Assembly (NCBI GenBank): GCA_027484445.1
Contig: JAIXSY010000059.1
Span: forward strand, 1 to 43,879
Source: Verrucomicrobiaceae bacterium
GTDB taxonomy: Bacteria > Verrucomicrobiota > Verrucomicrobiia > Verrucomicrobiales > Verrucomicrobiaceae
DNA: 43,879 nucleotides
Direction: 5' to 3'
Made by a program: the position numbers and the translations under genes. This document shows positions 7,690 to 16,681 of the stretch, one piece after another; the stretch's first letter is position 1; each line of letters opens with the position of its first letter. The notes under the pieces are model-generated. The model was given only the letters and a program-made list of their open reading frames with translations. It searched no databases and had not been told where the DNA came from.

Positions 7690-8814
7690 TCAGCGAACAC
7701 AGGCCTGGAAGGCCTCCGCATAGTCCTCGGCCATTTTTGACCAGGAAAAGCGTGTGCTGACCACTTGGCGGGCATGATGACCGACCTTCTGACGATCTTC
7801 TGCGGAGAGCTGCAGCACCTCCTTCAGCTCTTCTGTCAGGCGCTTCCCATCGGGCATGTCCCGCACCCAGCCTTCTGCATCGCTGTGAATGATTTCTCGG
7901 GCTCCACAGTTGTCATGGCTCAGCACTGGCACCCCTGAACTCATGGCCTCGAGAGTCGAGTTTGATAGCCCCTCGTTCAGGGAAGGCACGACCAGTAGGT
8001 CGAGGATTTGATACCAAGGAGCAGGGTCTTTTTGATAGCCAGCCCAGTGAATCCGGTCCGCGAAAACGCTAACTTTTGCCTGACTGAGCACGGTCTCTTT
8101 CATCGGGCCACCGTCTCCAATCATGAACAGTCGCGCTGTGGGGAAATGTGGAGCTAGAGATTCAAAGGCACGCAAGAGATCCAGGTGTCTTTTGAAGGCA
8201 CCAAAACGAGCGACGATCCCCAGGTGGATGCCATTTGGGATAGAGGGAATCCCCCATGAAGCCATCCTCGAAGCACGCTCTTGAGGATGGTCAAGGGGGG
8301 CGAAGTGCTGCGTATTCACTCCATTGCAAATCGCCATCAGGCGCGCATGCGCCAGCCCCATGCGCTGGAGTTCCTGACGTTGGCTTTCTGATACCGTGTG
8401 CACGGCGCAGCAGGTGCGATAAAGCAACCGACGCTGCCAGAGACGCTTGCGTCCGAGTTCTACGGGCGTCAGTTGAGCATGTTCCCCGTGAAAAATGGGA
8501 TGGGTGATTCCACCAACTGTGGCCGCGGAGGCGTAGATCAGTGGCGCGAGATTGTGCGTATGAATGACATCAAATCCGCGACGTAGCAGCTGCCGGATCT
8601 GGCGGATGACCGAAGTCTGAAAGCCTTCTTTTTTCTCCAGGGGATGAACCTTCACTCTTGGATCGAGTTTTGCCGCATTGACGCCTGCTTGGCGAAGGCA
8701 ACAAACCTCAAATTCAAAGCGTGTGGGGTCCAGTCGATTGATCAAATGAACGAGCTGATGCTCCATGCCACCCGCTTCGAGGGTATCGACAATCTCAAGA
8801 ATGCGGATGGGCAT
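7690..8814 (-). CDS. Glycosyltransferase family 4
   Basis: This predicted cytoplasmic retaining glycosyltransferase of the GT-B fold has 374 residues. The N-terminal domain opens with RILEIVDTLEAGGMEHQLV, a glycine-rich acceptor loop like that of exosortase/EPS-associated sugar transferases (TIGR03088 type), and has VIHTHNLAPL and FHGEHAQL. The C-terminal nucleotide-sugar domain has GIVARFGAFKRHLDLL, MIGDGG and the E-x7-E signature in VPSLNEGLSNSTLEAMSSGVPV. Substrate cannot be predicted. It follows the sulfotransferase gene by 52 bp on the same strand and probably shares its transcript. No exosortase or polymerase accompanies it here. Confidence 0.9.
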   Translation of the reverse strand: MPIRILEIVDTLEAGGMEHQLVHLINRLDPTRFEFEVCCLRQAGVNAAKLDPRVKVHPLEKKEGFQTSVIRQIRQLLRRGFDVIHTHNLAPLIYASAATVGGITHPIFHGEHAQLTPVELGRKRLWQRRLLYRTCCAVHTVSESQRQELQRMGLAHARLMAICNGVNTQHFAPLDHPQERASRMASWGIPSIPNGIHLGIVARFGAFKRHLDLLRAFESLAPHFPTARLFMIGDGGPMKETVLSQAKVSVFADRIHWAGYQKDPAPWYQILDLLVVPSLNEGLSNSTLEAMSSGVPVLSHDNCGAREIIHSDAEGWVRDMPDGKRLTEELKEVLQLSAEDRQKVGHHARQVVSTRFSWSKMAEDYAEAFQACVR

Positions 8815-8866
8815 GTGGGGAGGCGGAGCGAAGAGGTGAGGTGAGCTGAGTAGGCTTGATCAGGAT

Positions 8867-9733
8867 TTAGCCGAGCGGGATCGAAGCTGCCTTCAGACGG
8901 GCCATCATGGCCTCGCAGGCATTCAACAGCACAGGCGGCAAAGGATCTGGAAGTTCTTTGCGTCGTTCACGGCGTTCGGGAAAACGGGCGTAACGTGGAT
9001 CCAATTCCAGCCCGATGTAATCCCCAAGGAAATTCAGCGCGGGTTCTGCCTTTTCGACAAGGTCCGCGTAGCCAAGAGTCGCTAGCGGTAGAGCAGGGTG
9101 AGCTTCTTTTTGGGCGAAGAGGAGTGAATTTCGAGCTAACCAAAAGAGCGAAAAGCCTGCGGTTGCGTTGGTGGCCAAGTGGCGATTCTGCTCAATGAAG
9201 GCCCGCATTTCAGTCCCCAAGCCCTCTGCCTTCCAGGAAGCTTCATTGAGTTGCAGTAGATCCTGCAGGTAGGGCAGGGGATCGTAGCGCCCCCGGTAGT
9301 AGGTCAGATGGGAAAGAATCACCTCATGATAATGACGATAAATCCATAGGCCTTTCGATCCAGGAAAGCGATGCAAGAGCTGAGCAGCACGCTGACTGTC
9401 GTGCAGAGGCTTGATCAAAAGGACATCACTGCGGCAACGAGATGCAAGCCGTTCGACCTCCTCATCCGGCAGAAGGCGCAGATAGCGAAGATCTGTCTCA
9501 GGCCCCTGCCAGAAGTAGGGTGGATCGCCTTCGCCCTGATCATCCACACGAGGATCAAAACCGATGAAACTGCGCAGCATGGTGGTGCCTGAGCGCTGAC
9601 AGCCAAAGACAAAAACAATGCGCGCGGATTCACTCGGATTGAGTGTTCGATAGATCCAAGTGCGCAGCTTGTTGACCTTGTAAGAGGAAAGCACGCGCCA
9701 GCGGAGGGTTTCGATCAAAGAGGTGTCGGGCAT
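8867..9733 (-). CDS. PAPS-dependent sulfotransferase family protein
   Basis: This 288-residue protein has the sulfotransferase fold. It would move sulfate from PAPS onto a hydroxyl or amino group, most likely of a glycan. The 5'-phosphosulfate loop is plain: VFGCQRSGTTML (Gln46-Arg-Ser-Gly-Thr-Thr51). A second basic element, WIYRHYHEVILSHL, resembles the 3'-phosphate binding region. There is no signal peptide, so it is cytoplasmic. It starts a minus-strand group with a GT4 enzyme and the DUF5722 protein, and the polysaccharide operon nearby encodes APS kinase, which makes its donor. Whether it acts on polysaccharide or on a small molecule is not shown by the sequence. Confidence 0.85.
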   Translation of the reverse strand: MPDTSLIETLRWRVLSSYKVNKLRTWIYRTLNPSESARIVFVFGCQRSGTTMLRSFIGFDPRVDDQGEGDPPYFWQGPETDLRYLRLLPDEEVERLASRCRSDVLLIKPLHDSQRAAQLLHRFPGSKGLWIYRHYHEVILSHLTYYRGRYDPLPYLQDLLQLNEASWKAEGLGTEMRAFIEQNRHLATNATAGFSLFWLARNSLLFAQKEAHPALPLATLGYADLVEKAEPALNFLGDYIGLELDPRYARFPERRERRKELPDPLPPVLLNACEAMMARLKAASIPLG

Positions 9734-9798
9734 GGGGCGGGATTTTCAGGAAGAGATGCTAGCGTGGCCGTTTGCGGACGCTATGACTGTGCCAGTCG
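9734..9798. promoter_or_regulatory. Divergent intergenic region between sulfotransferase and GT4 genes
   Basis: Only 65 bp (or 95 bp if the downstream ATG at 9829 is used) separate the two divergent genes, so promoters for both must lie here or overlap the coding starts. I see no clear -35/-10 pair. Confidence 0.3.
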
Positions 9799-11052
9799 AT
9801 GGATGCAAATTTTTCCCCAAGTTCTGTGATGAAACCAGCTGCCGATGTGGAGGTGTCCCTGGTTTTTCGGCATTTTTATCCGATTCTCGCCGGGGCGGCT
9901 GAACGCTTTCGTCGTTACAGCCTGCCTCTGGCGGCGCATGGCATTCGCTATGAGGTTTTCACGCTGAGGGAAGAAGAGGCCCATGAACAATCTGAACGAC
10001 TGCATGAGACCTTGAATGTCCGCCGTTTTTCGGTTCAAGGTAAACCCTGGGTGCGAGATGCTGCTCTTTTTCAGCAGGCTTGGCAGCATTTGTCACAAAG
10101 ACAACCCAAGGGGCATGTGCTGCAAACTTCTCTCGCTCATGATCTTTCCTGGCCTTGGCTACGACGCATCCGTCAGCGTGGCATGGGATGTGTTTACGTG
10201 GGCACCATGGTAGGTCGCCCTGAATCAGGATTGCCAGCTTGGCGACGTTGGGCACAGAGCGTGAAGTCCTGGCGGAACTATCAGCCTTTTCATCGAGTCG
10301 TGGTCAGCACGACCGTGATGGCGCGTTGGTTCCAAAGCCAAGGGGTGAATCCTAAACGCATTGAAGTTATCCCCAATGGAGTGGATTTGCAGCGCTTCCG
10401 ACCTGCGAGAGATGTGGCTGAAAAGCAGGCCCTGCGTGAAAGATGGGGGCTTCCCGTCAAGGGGCCTGTAGCCCTTTTTGCAGGTAGCATCGTTCCACGG
10501 AAAGGCATTGACCTGCTCCTCCAGGCTTGGCCTATCGTGAAACAAAAGCTGCCAGAGGCCCAACTCGTTCTTGTCGGTGGTTTCGACCGCCCCACATTCA
10601 TGACAAGAGAGCGCATGGCTGAGCTCAGCCGATTTCAGGAAGAAATGCGAACCTTGGCCATGCAGCCTGAATGTGGTGGCTCGGTTCATTTTGTGGGGGA
10701 AAGCAGCGAAGTGGAACTATGGCTGCGTGCCAGCGATGTTTTTGTCTTTCCGACCGAGCAAGAAGGCATGGGCAATGTGGTGCTAGAAGCCATGGCCAGT
10801 GCCATCCCCAGTGTCATCACGAACTTTCATGGACTCCCGGAACAGGAATTTGGCAAGCCTGGGCAGGAGTTCGTCTTGGTGCCTCGAAATTCGGAAAGTT
10901 TGGCTCAGAGCCTAACCGAATTGCTGTCATCACCAGACCAAGCTACCGCCATTGGATGGAATGGTCATTCCTGGGCTCAGCGTGAACTTGGGCTGGATCT
11001 GACGATCCAGCGCTATGCTGAGCTTTATCGTCGATTGGCCTTCGTGCCTTGA
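9799..11052 (+). CDS. Glycosyltransferase family 4
   Basis: This 417-residue GT-B enzyme is predicted to use a nucleotide-sugar donor for surface glycan assembly. The N-terminal domain has FRHFYPILAGAAERFRRYS (acceptor loop) and the C-terminal domain has ALFAGSIVPRKGIDLLLQAW, LVLVGGF and the E-x7-E signature FPTEQEGMGNVVLEAMASAIP. Two starts are possible: 9799, or the ATG at 9829 (MKPAAD), ten residues later; neither has a good Shine-Dalgarno sequence. It is the only plus-strand glycosyltransferase here. Its 3' end overlaps the 3' end of the SGNH-like gene by 28 bp in convergent orientation. Confidence 0.9.
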   Translation: MDANFSPSSVMKPAADVEVSLVFRHFYPILAGAAERFRRYSLPLAAHGIRYEVFTLREEEAHEQSERLHETLNVRRFSVQGKPWVRDAALFQQAWQHLSQRQPKGHVLQTSLAHDLSWPWLRRIRQRGMGCVYVGTMVGRPESGLPAWRRWAQSVKSWRNYQPFHRVVVSTTVMARWFQSQGVNPKRIEVIPNGVDLQRFRPARDVAEKQALRERWGLPVKGPVALFAGSIVPRKGIDLLLQAWPIVKQKLPEAQLVLVGGFDRPTFMTRERMAELSRFQEEMRTLAMQPECGGSVHFVGESSEVELWLRASDVFVFPTEQEGMGNVVLEAMASAIPSVITNFHGLPEQEFGKPGQEFVLVPRNSESLAQSLTELLSSPDQATAIGWNGHSWAQRELGLDLTIQRYAELYRRLAFVP

Positions 11053-12248
11053 GGCATGGCTGCTTCAAGCACGGCTAACTCCTGGGCGTGGCTTTTTGCC
11101 CATTTTTCTCGTGTTGCCTGCACGGCCCCAAGGTGCTCATCGAGACTTTTCTCCGTCAGCGGATGACCAAAGGTGCCGGGCCGCTTGCTCTGTAACGGAT
11201 CTTTTTGAGCCAGGGCGATATCGAGCAAACGATTGCCTAACGCTTTGTTGAAATGGCTAGCCTCGTAGTAGTAACGTGCCAATCCTTTCACAGGTATGGG
11301 ATCTGCCGTTTCCTCTGAATAAACACCGAAATCGTAAAGGGGAAAAGGATCGTCCTTGCCTACGGCTTCTTGCTTCAACAAAGAGACCAAACTGCGTTTC
11401 CACGATTCATAGTGTGGATCAAGACCTAGCATTCGTTGAATTTCCTGATAGCGAACATGCATGGGTGCAATGGCTAGCCGAAGATCAATCTTGAGTGCTC
11501 TTGCCAAATGAAGCATGTCTCGGAAATGCTGAAGCTCAGCTTCACCGAGGACTACATCTGCCGATGTGAGTTTGATGGAACTTAACCATCGACGCTCATA
11601 AGCTGCAAACGCCCGAACAGCGCCACCCTTCGCCAACACACGTGCATCTTCGGCGAAGGCATCGCGTGATCCATCGGGGAGGTAGCGCTTTTCACCTTCA
11701 CGTCCGATCAGGGTGGCAAAGCTACCCTGCAATGCATCCCACGTGAATAAGGCTGAGATGATGTCTTTGCCATTCCAAGTTAGGTTGGGTGCGCCATTGG
11801 GTAGAGCCGCCAGTCGGCCTTCGTCGAAGTCTGGGGCAGGTTGTGCTCCAGGCAAAAAGGCTGCAAAATCGAGCAAAAGAAGCACTTGGCGCACCTGCCC
11901 TAGCGCACAAGCATGCTGAAAGTAACGTTTGATCTCGTAAAGACTGGCGTTTGAAAGGCCGAGATTGTAAACCGGCTTTGCCTGCCAACCTGGATGTTTG
12001 GGGTCGAGTCCAGTTTCAGCACGTGAGCTTCCTAAAATCAGCGATTGAGGTCGTTGGTGTCTCACTTGCGCTGCTTTGACCAATCGAAGATGCGTAAAGG
12101 TCTCGGGACGATCTGCACCCTGCATGAGATCTTTGGCAAACAGCCCATACGGATTCACTGCGCGATTGATGCTGGCCACTGCCAGCACCCCCATGAGCAA
12201 GGCGAGAACCAGGGTTCGCAGATAAGTCTTATGCAGATTCAGAGCCAT
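11025..12248 (-). CDS. SGNH-hydrolase-like, membrane-anchored partner of the MBOAT acyltransferase
   Basis: The product is 407 residues with one N-terminal membrane helix (about residues 11-28) and a periplasmic domain. The domain contains LILGSSRAETGL, with GSS (73-75) where SGNH enzymes have GDS, then NLGLSNASLYEI, and near the C-terminus Glu329-A-S-His332 in YYEASHFN, matching the Asp-x-x-His element with Glu replacing Asp. By analogy to AlgJ/AlgX-type proteins paired with AlgI, it may complete transfer of an acetyl group to an exported polysaccharide. The start at 12248 is chosen because it follows the MBOAT stop by 2 bp and begins just before the helix; the longer frame to 12335 would overlap that gene deeply. 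It is the last gene of the operon. Confidence 0.75.
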   Translation of the reverse strand: MALNLHKTYLRTLVLALLMGVLAVASINRAVNPYGLFAKDLMQGADRPETFTHLRLVKAAQVRHQRPQSLILGSSRAETGLDPKHPGWQAKPVYNLGLSNASLYEIKRYFQHACALGQVRQVLLLLDFAAFLPGAQPAPDFDEGRLAALPNGAPNLTWNGKDIISALFTWDALQGSFATLIGREGEKRYLPDGSRDAFAEDARVLAKGGAVRAFAAYERRWLSSIKLTSADVVLGEAELQHFRDMLHLARALKIDLRLAIAPMHVRYQEIQRMLGLDPHYESWKRSLVSLLKQEAVGKDDPFPLYDFGVYSEETADPIPVKGLARYYYEASHFNKALGNRLLDIALAQKDPLQSKRPGTFGHPLTEKSLDEHLGAVQATREKWAKSHAQELAVLEAAMPQGTKANRR

Positions 12249-12250
12249 GC

Positions 12251-13780
12251 TCAGAATTGGAAGTAAAGAAATTCGCTGAGGCGTCCCAAATGCAGCAAAG
12301 CCACAGCCAACATCAAGCCAGTCAAACAGGCCCAACCCAAGTTAGGTTGCCAACGCCAGCGCGATGGCTGCAATGGCAGAGATGCATGGTTGGATGGAGT
12401 CAAACTCCCTGAGGCCAATTGAATCGCGTTGGGCAAGCACAGTGTCGCAGCCAAGAGAGCCAAAAGTTGCAAAACTTGCCAAGGTGATTCAAAGACTAAC
12501 CAATCCGAGCGGCCGCTAAATCCTAGTGTTTGAAGAAACCCCATTCGCTCCAACCAAGCGGAAGGGACTTCCCAACCGGAAAATCCAGCCATACCCTTGA
12601 GTATGATGAATGCTCCCTTCAAATCATGGGCGCGGAAAAATGTCCAACCAATGATGATGGTCAAAAATGTTAATCCCCAGGAGGAAATGGCCCCAAATGC
12701 TCCGTTGATCTTTTGGCTCCAAGAGGTCTTCATCCAAGCATGATTGATCAATAAGGCTGCTCCGTGCCAAAGTCCCCAAACGCCAAATGTCCAACCGGCT
12801 CCATGCCAAAAGCCGCCGATGATCATGACGACGAGTAAATTGACGTTGCGGCGGAATTCACCCTTTCGATTTCCACCAAGCGGTATGTAAAGGTAGTCGC
12901 GAAGGAATAGCGAAAGCGTGATGTGCCAGCGCCGCCAAAAATCCACAATGCTCTGTGCCTTGTAGGGGGAGTAAAAATTGCCCGGCAAATTCACTCCAAA
13001 AACTCGTGCCAGACCTAAAGCCATGTCTGAGTAGGCGGAGAAGTCATAATACAGTTGAAGTGTGTACGCCAACACCGCGACCCAGGCATCCAGCATTGAG
13101 ATGGATTCGAGATGAGAGCCTTGATCGAACACGGGGCCAACCCATTGCGCCACATGATCCGCAATGACCATTTTTTTGAAAAGACCAAGGCTAAGCAAAG
13201 TAAAACCGATGGATAGATCTTCCCAGCGGAAGGCCTGTGCACGTCGTTCACGCAGTTGCGGTAACATTTCCATGGGCCTTACAATCGGACCTGCAATCAG
13301 CTGTGGGAAAAAGGTAACGTAGAGTAAGTAATGTCGAAAAGTCGTGCCCTCTGCTCGGCCTGCGCGGCAATGCAGCAAGTAGGTGAGTTGGTGAAAGGTG
13401 TAAAACGAGATTCCCAGAGGAAGCTCCAAAGCAGCACCTTCCCAGTTCAGGCTCAACCATGAGGCAACATTTGAGGCGATGAAATGCCAATATTTGTACC
13501 ATGCCAACAGACCAAGGTTCACCACAACTCCAGCCGTAAGAAGCCAGCGATGTTGACCTTGATCAGGCTGTGCAAGTTTTCGGCCAAGCCAAAAATTCGA
13601 AGTTACAGAAATCAGCAACAAAGGAATATGTGCCGGATTCCACCAACCGTAAAAAAAGACAGAAGCCGCAGCTAGCCAACTCCATGCTACCTCAAGACCC
13701 CATTTGCGGAAAGCAACGCCAAAGCCCAACATGCAAATGGGCAGAAAGACAAAAAGAAAGATGGTGGAGTTGAATAACAT
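12251..13780 (-). CDS. MBOAT-family O-acyltransferase (AlgI-like)
   Basis: This polytopic membrane protein (509 residues, about 10-12 helices) is expected to pass acyl groups, usually acetyl from acetyl-CoA, across the membrane onto a polysaccharide. Family marks are LGISFYTFHQLTYL (about 122-135), FFPQLIAGPIVR (157-168), DFWRRWHITLSLFLRDYLYIPLGG with His286 split around residues 280-303, and the invariant His326 in GGFWHGAGW. The ATG at 13780 has a GAGG Shine-Dalgarno core about 9 bases upstream and the usual MLFNS-like N-terminus; the longer frame from 13816 would overlap the upstream gene. Coupled to the SGNH-like gene (2-bp gap), it forms an acylation module. Confidence 0.92.
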   Translation of the reverse strand: MLFNSTIFLFVFLPICMLGFGVAFRKWGLEVAWSWLAAASVFFYGWWNPAHIPLLLISVTSNFWLGRKLAQPDQGQHRWLLTAGVVVNLGLLAWYKYWHFIASNVASWLSLNWEGAALELPLGISFYTFHQLTYLLHCRAGRAEGTTFRHYLLYVTFFPQLIAGPIVRPMEMLPQLRERRAQAFRWEDLSIGFTLLSLGLFKKMVIADHVAQWVGPVFDQGSHLESISMLDAWVAVLAYTLQLYYDFSAYSDMALGLARVFGVNLPGNFYSPYKAQSIVDFWRRWHITLSLFLRDYLYIPLGGNRKGEFRRNVNLLVVMIIGGFWHGAGWTFGVWGLWHGAALLINHAWMKTSWSQKINGAFGAISSWGLTFLTIIIGWTFFRAHDLKGAFIILKGMAGFSGWEVPSAWLERMGFLQTLGFSGRSDWLVFESPWQVLQLLALLAATLCLPNAIQLASGSLTPSNHASLPLQPSRWRWQPNLGWACLTGLMLAVALLHLGRLSEFLYFQF

Positions 13781-13790
13781 CCGTCTTGCC

Positions 13791-14564
13791 TCAGGCAGGT
13801 CTAAGAGCTGAGACATTCCGCTTTTTCAAAGCAGTCACAGCATATCTGACAAAACATGGAACGGCGCGAGATAGCGGCAGTTTTTCGTAATGACGCAAAA
13901 TCCGCCAACGAGCGCAAGCCGCCTTCACTTTATTTCCTGAGCGGCTCCCCGGAGCCTGTCTGTAAATGGCCAATGGTTCCGAAAGCCCGTGTGCGATGGT
14001 GCTGCGCAACAACTGTAGCCAGAGGATCAGGTCCTCATGAAGATGATCCACGAATTTTAACTCGGGGAAAGTTGTGGCTCTTACCATGGCTGTGAGACAA
14101 CCTAGCTGGTTGTCACTCAGCAAATCGGTGTAGGTCAATTGCTGCGGAGGAGTGATGACTTGAGGAAGACGTTCACCTTTCCAATTCATTTGAGCGTAGC
14201 CTGTGTAGCTTAGCGACGCGCCCGTGAGATTCATGCACGTGATTTGTTTCTCCAGCTTTTCTGGCAGCCAGAGATCATCACTATCAAGAAAAGCGATGAA
14301 TTCGCCCTTCGCTTGTCTGATGCCTTCATTCCGATTGTAGGCACAGCCGCCCTCAGGCAGATCATCAATCAATCGAATTCGTGCGTCTTTGGCCGAGTAT
14401 TCTGTGGCGATTTTTAAAGTGTCATCACGGCTGTTGCAATCGACGACCAGCAGCAATTCCCAATGGGGATAGGTTTGAGAGAGGAGAGACTCCAGCGATT
14501 CTGCAATCGTAGCCTGCGCTTGGTAAGCAGGCATAATCACACTAACAAGTTTAGATACAGGCAT
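13791..14564 (-). CDS. Glycosyltransferase family 2
   Basis: This 257-residue GT-A enzyme begins with VSVIMPAYQAQATIAESLES and contains the nucleotide/metal site AFLDSDDLWLPEK (Asp94-Ser-Asp-Asp97). The mid-region has NRNEGIRQAKGEF, typical of family 2. There are no membrane helices, so it probably works at the inner face of the membrane on a lipid-linked acceptor. Donor and acceptor are not predictable. It resembles the other GT2 in this operon (15716-16654) in its N-terminal half. It is 28 bp after a GT4 gene and 10 bp before the MBOAT gene. Confidence 0.9.
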   Translation of the reverse strand: MPVSKLVSVIMPAYQAQATIAESLESLLSQTYPHWELLLVVDCNSRDDTLKIATEYSAKDARIRLIDDLPEGGCAYNRNEGIRQAKGEFIAFLDSDDLWLPEKLEKQITCMNLTGASLSYTGYAQMNWKGERLPQVITPPQQLTYTDLLSDNQLGCLTAMVRATTFPELKFVDHLHEDLILWLQLLRSTIAHGLSEPLAIYRQAPGSRSGNKVKAACARWRILRHYEKLPLSRAVPCFVRYAVTALKKRNVSALRPA

Positions 14565-14592
14565 GAAATCAGGGCAATCGACTTCTCGATGA

Positions 14593-15714
14593 TCATTCCA
14601 AAAGCTCTGAGGCTAAGGTAGCAGCTGGGTCTGTGGGAATGACTCGGCGAACTCGTTCAGCAGCGATGAGTCCCATCTGATGCCATTGATCACGGTTCTG
14701 CCAGGCTCTTTCCATAGCGTGATCGAGGGCAACAGCAGAGCATTCTGTAGATACAAAACCGGTTACTCCATCTTCGATCAATTCAGCCGACCCTCCTGCA
14801 GGATTCACAATGCATGGACGTCCTGCCATGAGTGCCTCGACCACGCAAATGGGCAGTCCTTCATGACGAGAGGGCAACACAAGAGCGTGGTGCTGATCCC
14901 ATAGAGCTTGGATGTCGTGGACATATCCACAAAAACGAACGGTGCTTTCAAGCCCACGCAATTCGATTAAACGTGTCAGAGTTTTTTCCCAGGGACCTTT
15001 GCCGAAAATAGAAACTTGGAGAGGTCGTGTTCGCCACTTTTCTTGGCTCAAAACATCTAGCAAAAGATCGTGACCTTTAGTTCTCGGGTGAATGCGAGCT
15101 GGGAATGCCAATCTCCAGACATTTTCGTCTGGCCAAGTTGCCAGACGATCATGGCTAACCAAATAAGGGTTTCTCCAGATACGGCTGTTGTTGAGCTTAA
15201 CAGCAGTCTGAGTTTCAAACAGTGAAAGATTGTGATTCGAGACAAAGGCAGCTGTTTTTGCAGTTGAGAACAGCTTCACCAGATCTGCCGCTGTTGCATC
15301 ATCAGGCCAATTGTCACTCGAAACGAGATGTGTGACCGTTACATAGGGGATGCTCGAAAGAGCTATCTCCTTCAAGAGGGCTAAGCCATCGAGAAGAGTT
15401 CCTGAATTGAAGAAAACAAGATCCGGCTTCCATCGATTCATGATCCCGGTCAACTTTCCCCGCTTGGATACTGCTTTTGGCAGTAGGCGACAAATCAATC
15501 GTTCTGAAAGTGATGGGTTAAGATCAAGGTGATTGATGTTCTTGTCTTGCAGTTGTTTTAGCCGAGCAGAAGCTCGGTTGCTCCAAGTCGTTGCAGCAAG
15601 AACTTCGCAGTTTGACTGCTGGAGTTTAATGATGGTTTGAACCCATAGCTCTTCACTGCCGCCACCACCTCGATTGGCACTAACAAATAATATTCTTCTC
15701 GAAGACTTTGGCAC
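14593..15714 (-). CDS. Glycosyltransferase family 4 (GGSEELW subgroup)
   Basis: This 373-residue GT-B glycosyltransferase has the N-terminal loop NRGGGGSEELW, AFPARIHPRTKGHDLLLD in the donor domain, and LVLPSRHEGLPICVVEALMAGRP with the E-x7-E signature. It is clearly a paralogue of the gene at 19386-20582, sharing GGSEELW at the start and LVLPSR-x-EGLP, GRP-x-IV and NAMERAW-like segments near the end, so one probably arose from the other. The start is a GTG at 15714, one base after the preceding gene's TAA, implying translational coupling. Sugar specificity is unknown. Confidence 0.9.
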   Translation of the reverse strand: MPKSSRRILFVSANRGGGGSEELWVQTIIKLQQSNCEVLAATTWSNRASARLKQLQDKNINHLDLNPSLSERLICRLLPKAVSKRGKLTGIMNRWKPDLVFFNSGTLLDGLALLKEIALSSIPYVTVTHLVSSDNWPDDATAADLVKLFSTAKTAAFVSNHNLSLFETQTAVKLNNSRIWRNPYLVSHDRLATWPDENVWRLAFPARIHPRTKGHDLLLDVLSQEKWRTRPLQVSIFGKGPWEKTLTRLIELRGLESTVRFCGYVHDIQALWDQHHALVLPSRHEGLPICVVEALMAGRPCIVNPAGGSAELIEDGVTGFVSTECSAVALDHAMERAWQNRDQWHQMGLIAAERVRRVIPTDPAATLASELLE

Positions 15715-15715
15715 G

Positions 15716-16654
15716 TTAGATAAATCTCTGAATAAAGCGATTCGCCAATGGATAAAACGGAGTTGCCCTCATTCCAATCCAGCAAAAAGCTGCTGAGAGA
15801 AGAGTGGTGAGGTGACTCGGTCGAAACTGCCAAGCTTTCAGAAGCATCTCTGTTGCTTGTGCTTGTTTGGAGGCAAAGAGAGCTCGGCCAAGTTTCGCTT
15901 GGTAGTAGTGCAGCGAATGATTCCACTCCTTCACTGTGCCGGGTGCCTTGCCATAGTTTTTTTTCAGGCAGAAGACGATCGCACGATACAGTCTAGTCTT
16001 GTCTCGACATGCGGAGCCTTCATGCTGTCGATAAAGGCAGGTGAAGGCATCCCTCATTGCAAAGATGCAGCCTTGGGAGCCTAACCTTAACCATAGATCC
16101 CAATCTTCTGCGTGTTGAATCGCTGGATTTTCATCAAAGCTGCCATGCTTGAGAAAAGCTTCTTTGCGAACCATCGCGGCAGAAGGAAGCACATGGCAGG
16201 CGGAGACCATGGCCTTCACGACTTGTTCTGCGTTTTGAAAGCGAGTGGTCCATGTCTTCTTGGAGGCCTCGGGATCAACATCGGAATAACCACGTGCTTT
16301 GGCAAAAACAACATCCGCATTACATTTCAAAGCTTCGGACATCAATCCTTCCAAGTGATCCTTTTCCCAGAGATCATCCGAATCAAGAAAAGCAATCCAA
16401 TCACCCGTCGCTTGTTTGATGCCTTGATTCCTAGCTGCGCTAACTCCTTGGTTTTTGCTTTGTTGAATGAGCCGAAGTGGAAAATTCGGATGATGGCTTG
16501 CATACTCCCGAATGACCTCAACGGTTCGATCTTTGGAGCAGTCATCAATCACCAAAACCTCACTCGCAGCTTTGTTTTGATGTCTCACGCTCTCCAGAGT
16601 GGGAACAATTAGAGATTCGCGGTTATAGGCGGGTATAACAACTGTGATGCTCAT
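15716..16654 (-). CDS. Glycosyltransferase family 2
   Basis: This 312-residue family-2 enzyme starts with ITVVIPAYNRESLIVPTLES, has VLVIDDCSKDRT and the DxD-type site AFLDSDDLWEKDH (Asp91-Asp94), then HAEDWDLWLRLGSQG, where the family's catalytic base region (ED) lies. The C-terminal 70 residues are helical and may bind membrane. It is 27 bp after a methyltransferase gene and directly abuts the next GT4. No donor can be assigned. Confidence 0.9.
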   Translation of the reverse strand: MSITVVIPAYNRESLIVPTLESVRHQNKAASEVLVIDDCSKDRTVEVIREYASHHPNFPLRLIQQSKNQGVSAARNQGIKQATGDWIAFLDSDDLWEKDHLEGLMSEALKCNADVVFAKARGYSDVDPEASKKTWTTRFQNAEQVVKAMVSACHVLPSAAMVRKEAFLKHGSFDENPAIQHAEDWDLWLRLGSQGCIFAMRDAFTCLYRQHEGSACRDKTRLYRAIVFCLKKNYGKAPGTVKEWNHSLHYYQAKLGRALFASKQAQATEMLLKAWQFRPSHLTTLLSAAFCWIGMRATPFYPLANRFIQRFI

Positions 16655-16681
16655 TTTCTTCCCCCGAGAAGTTGGATTGGA

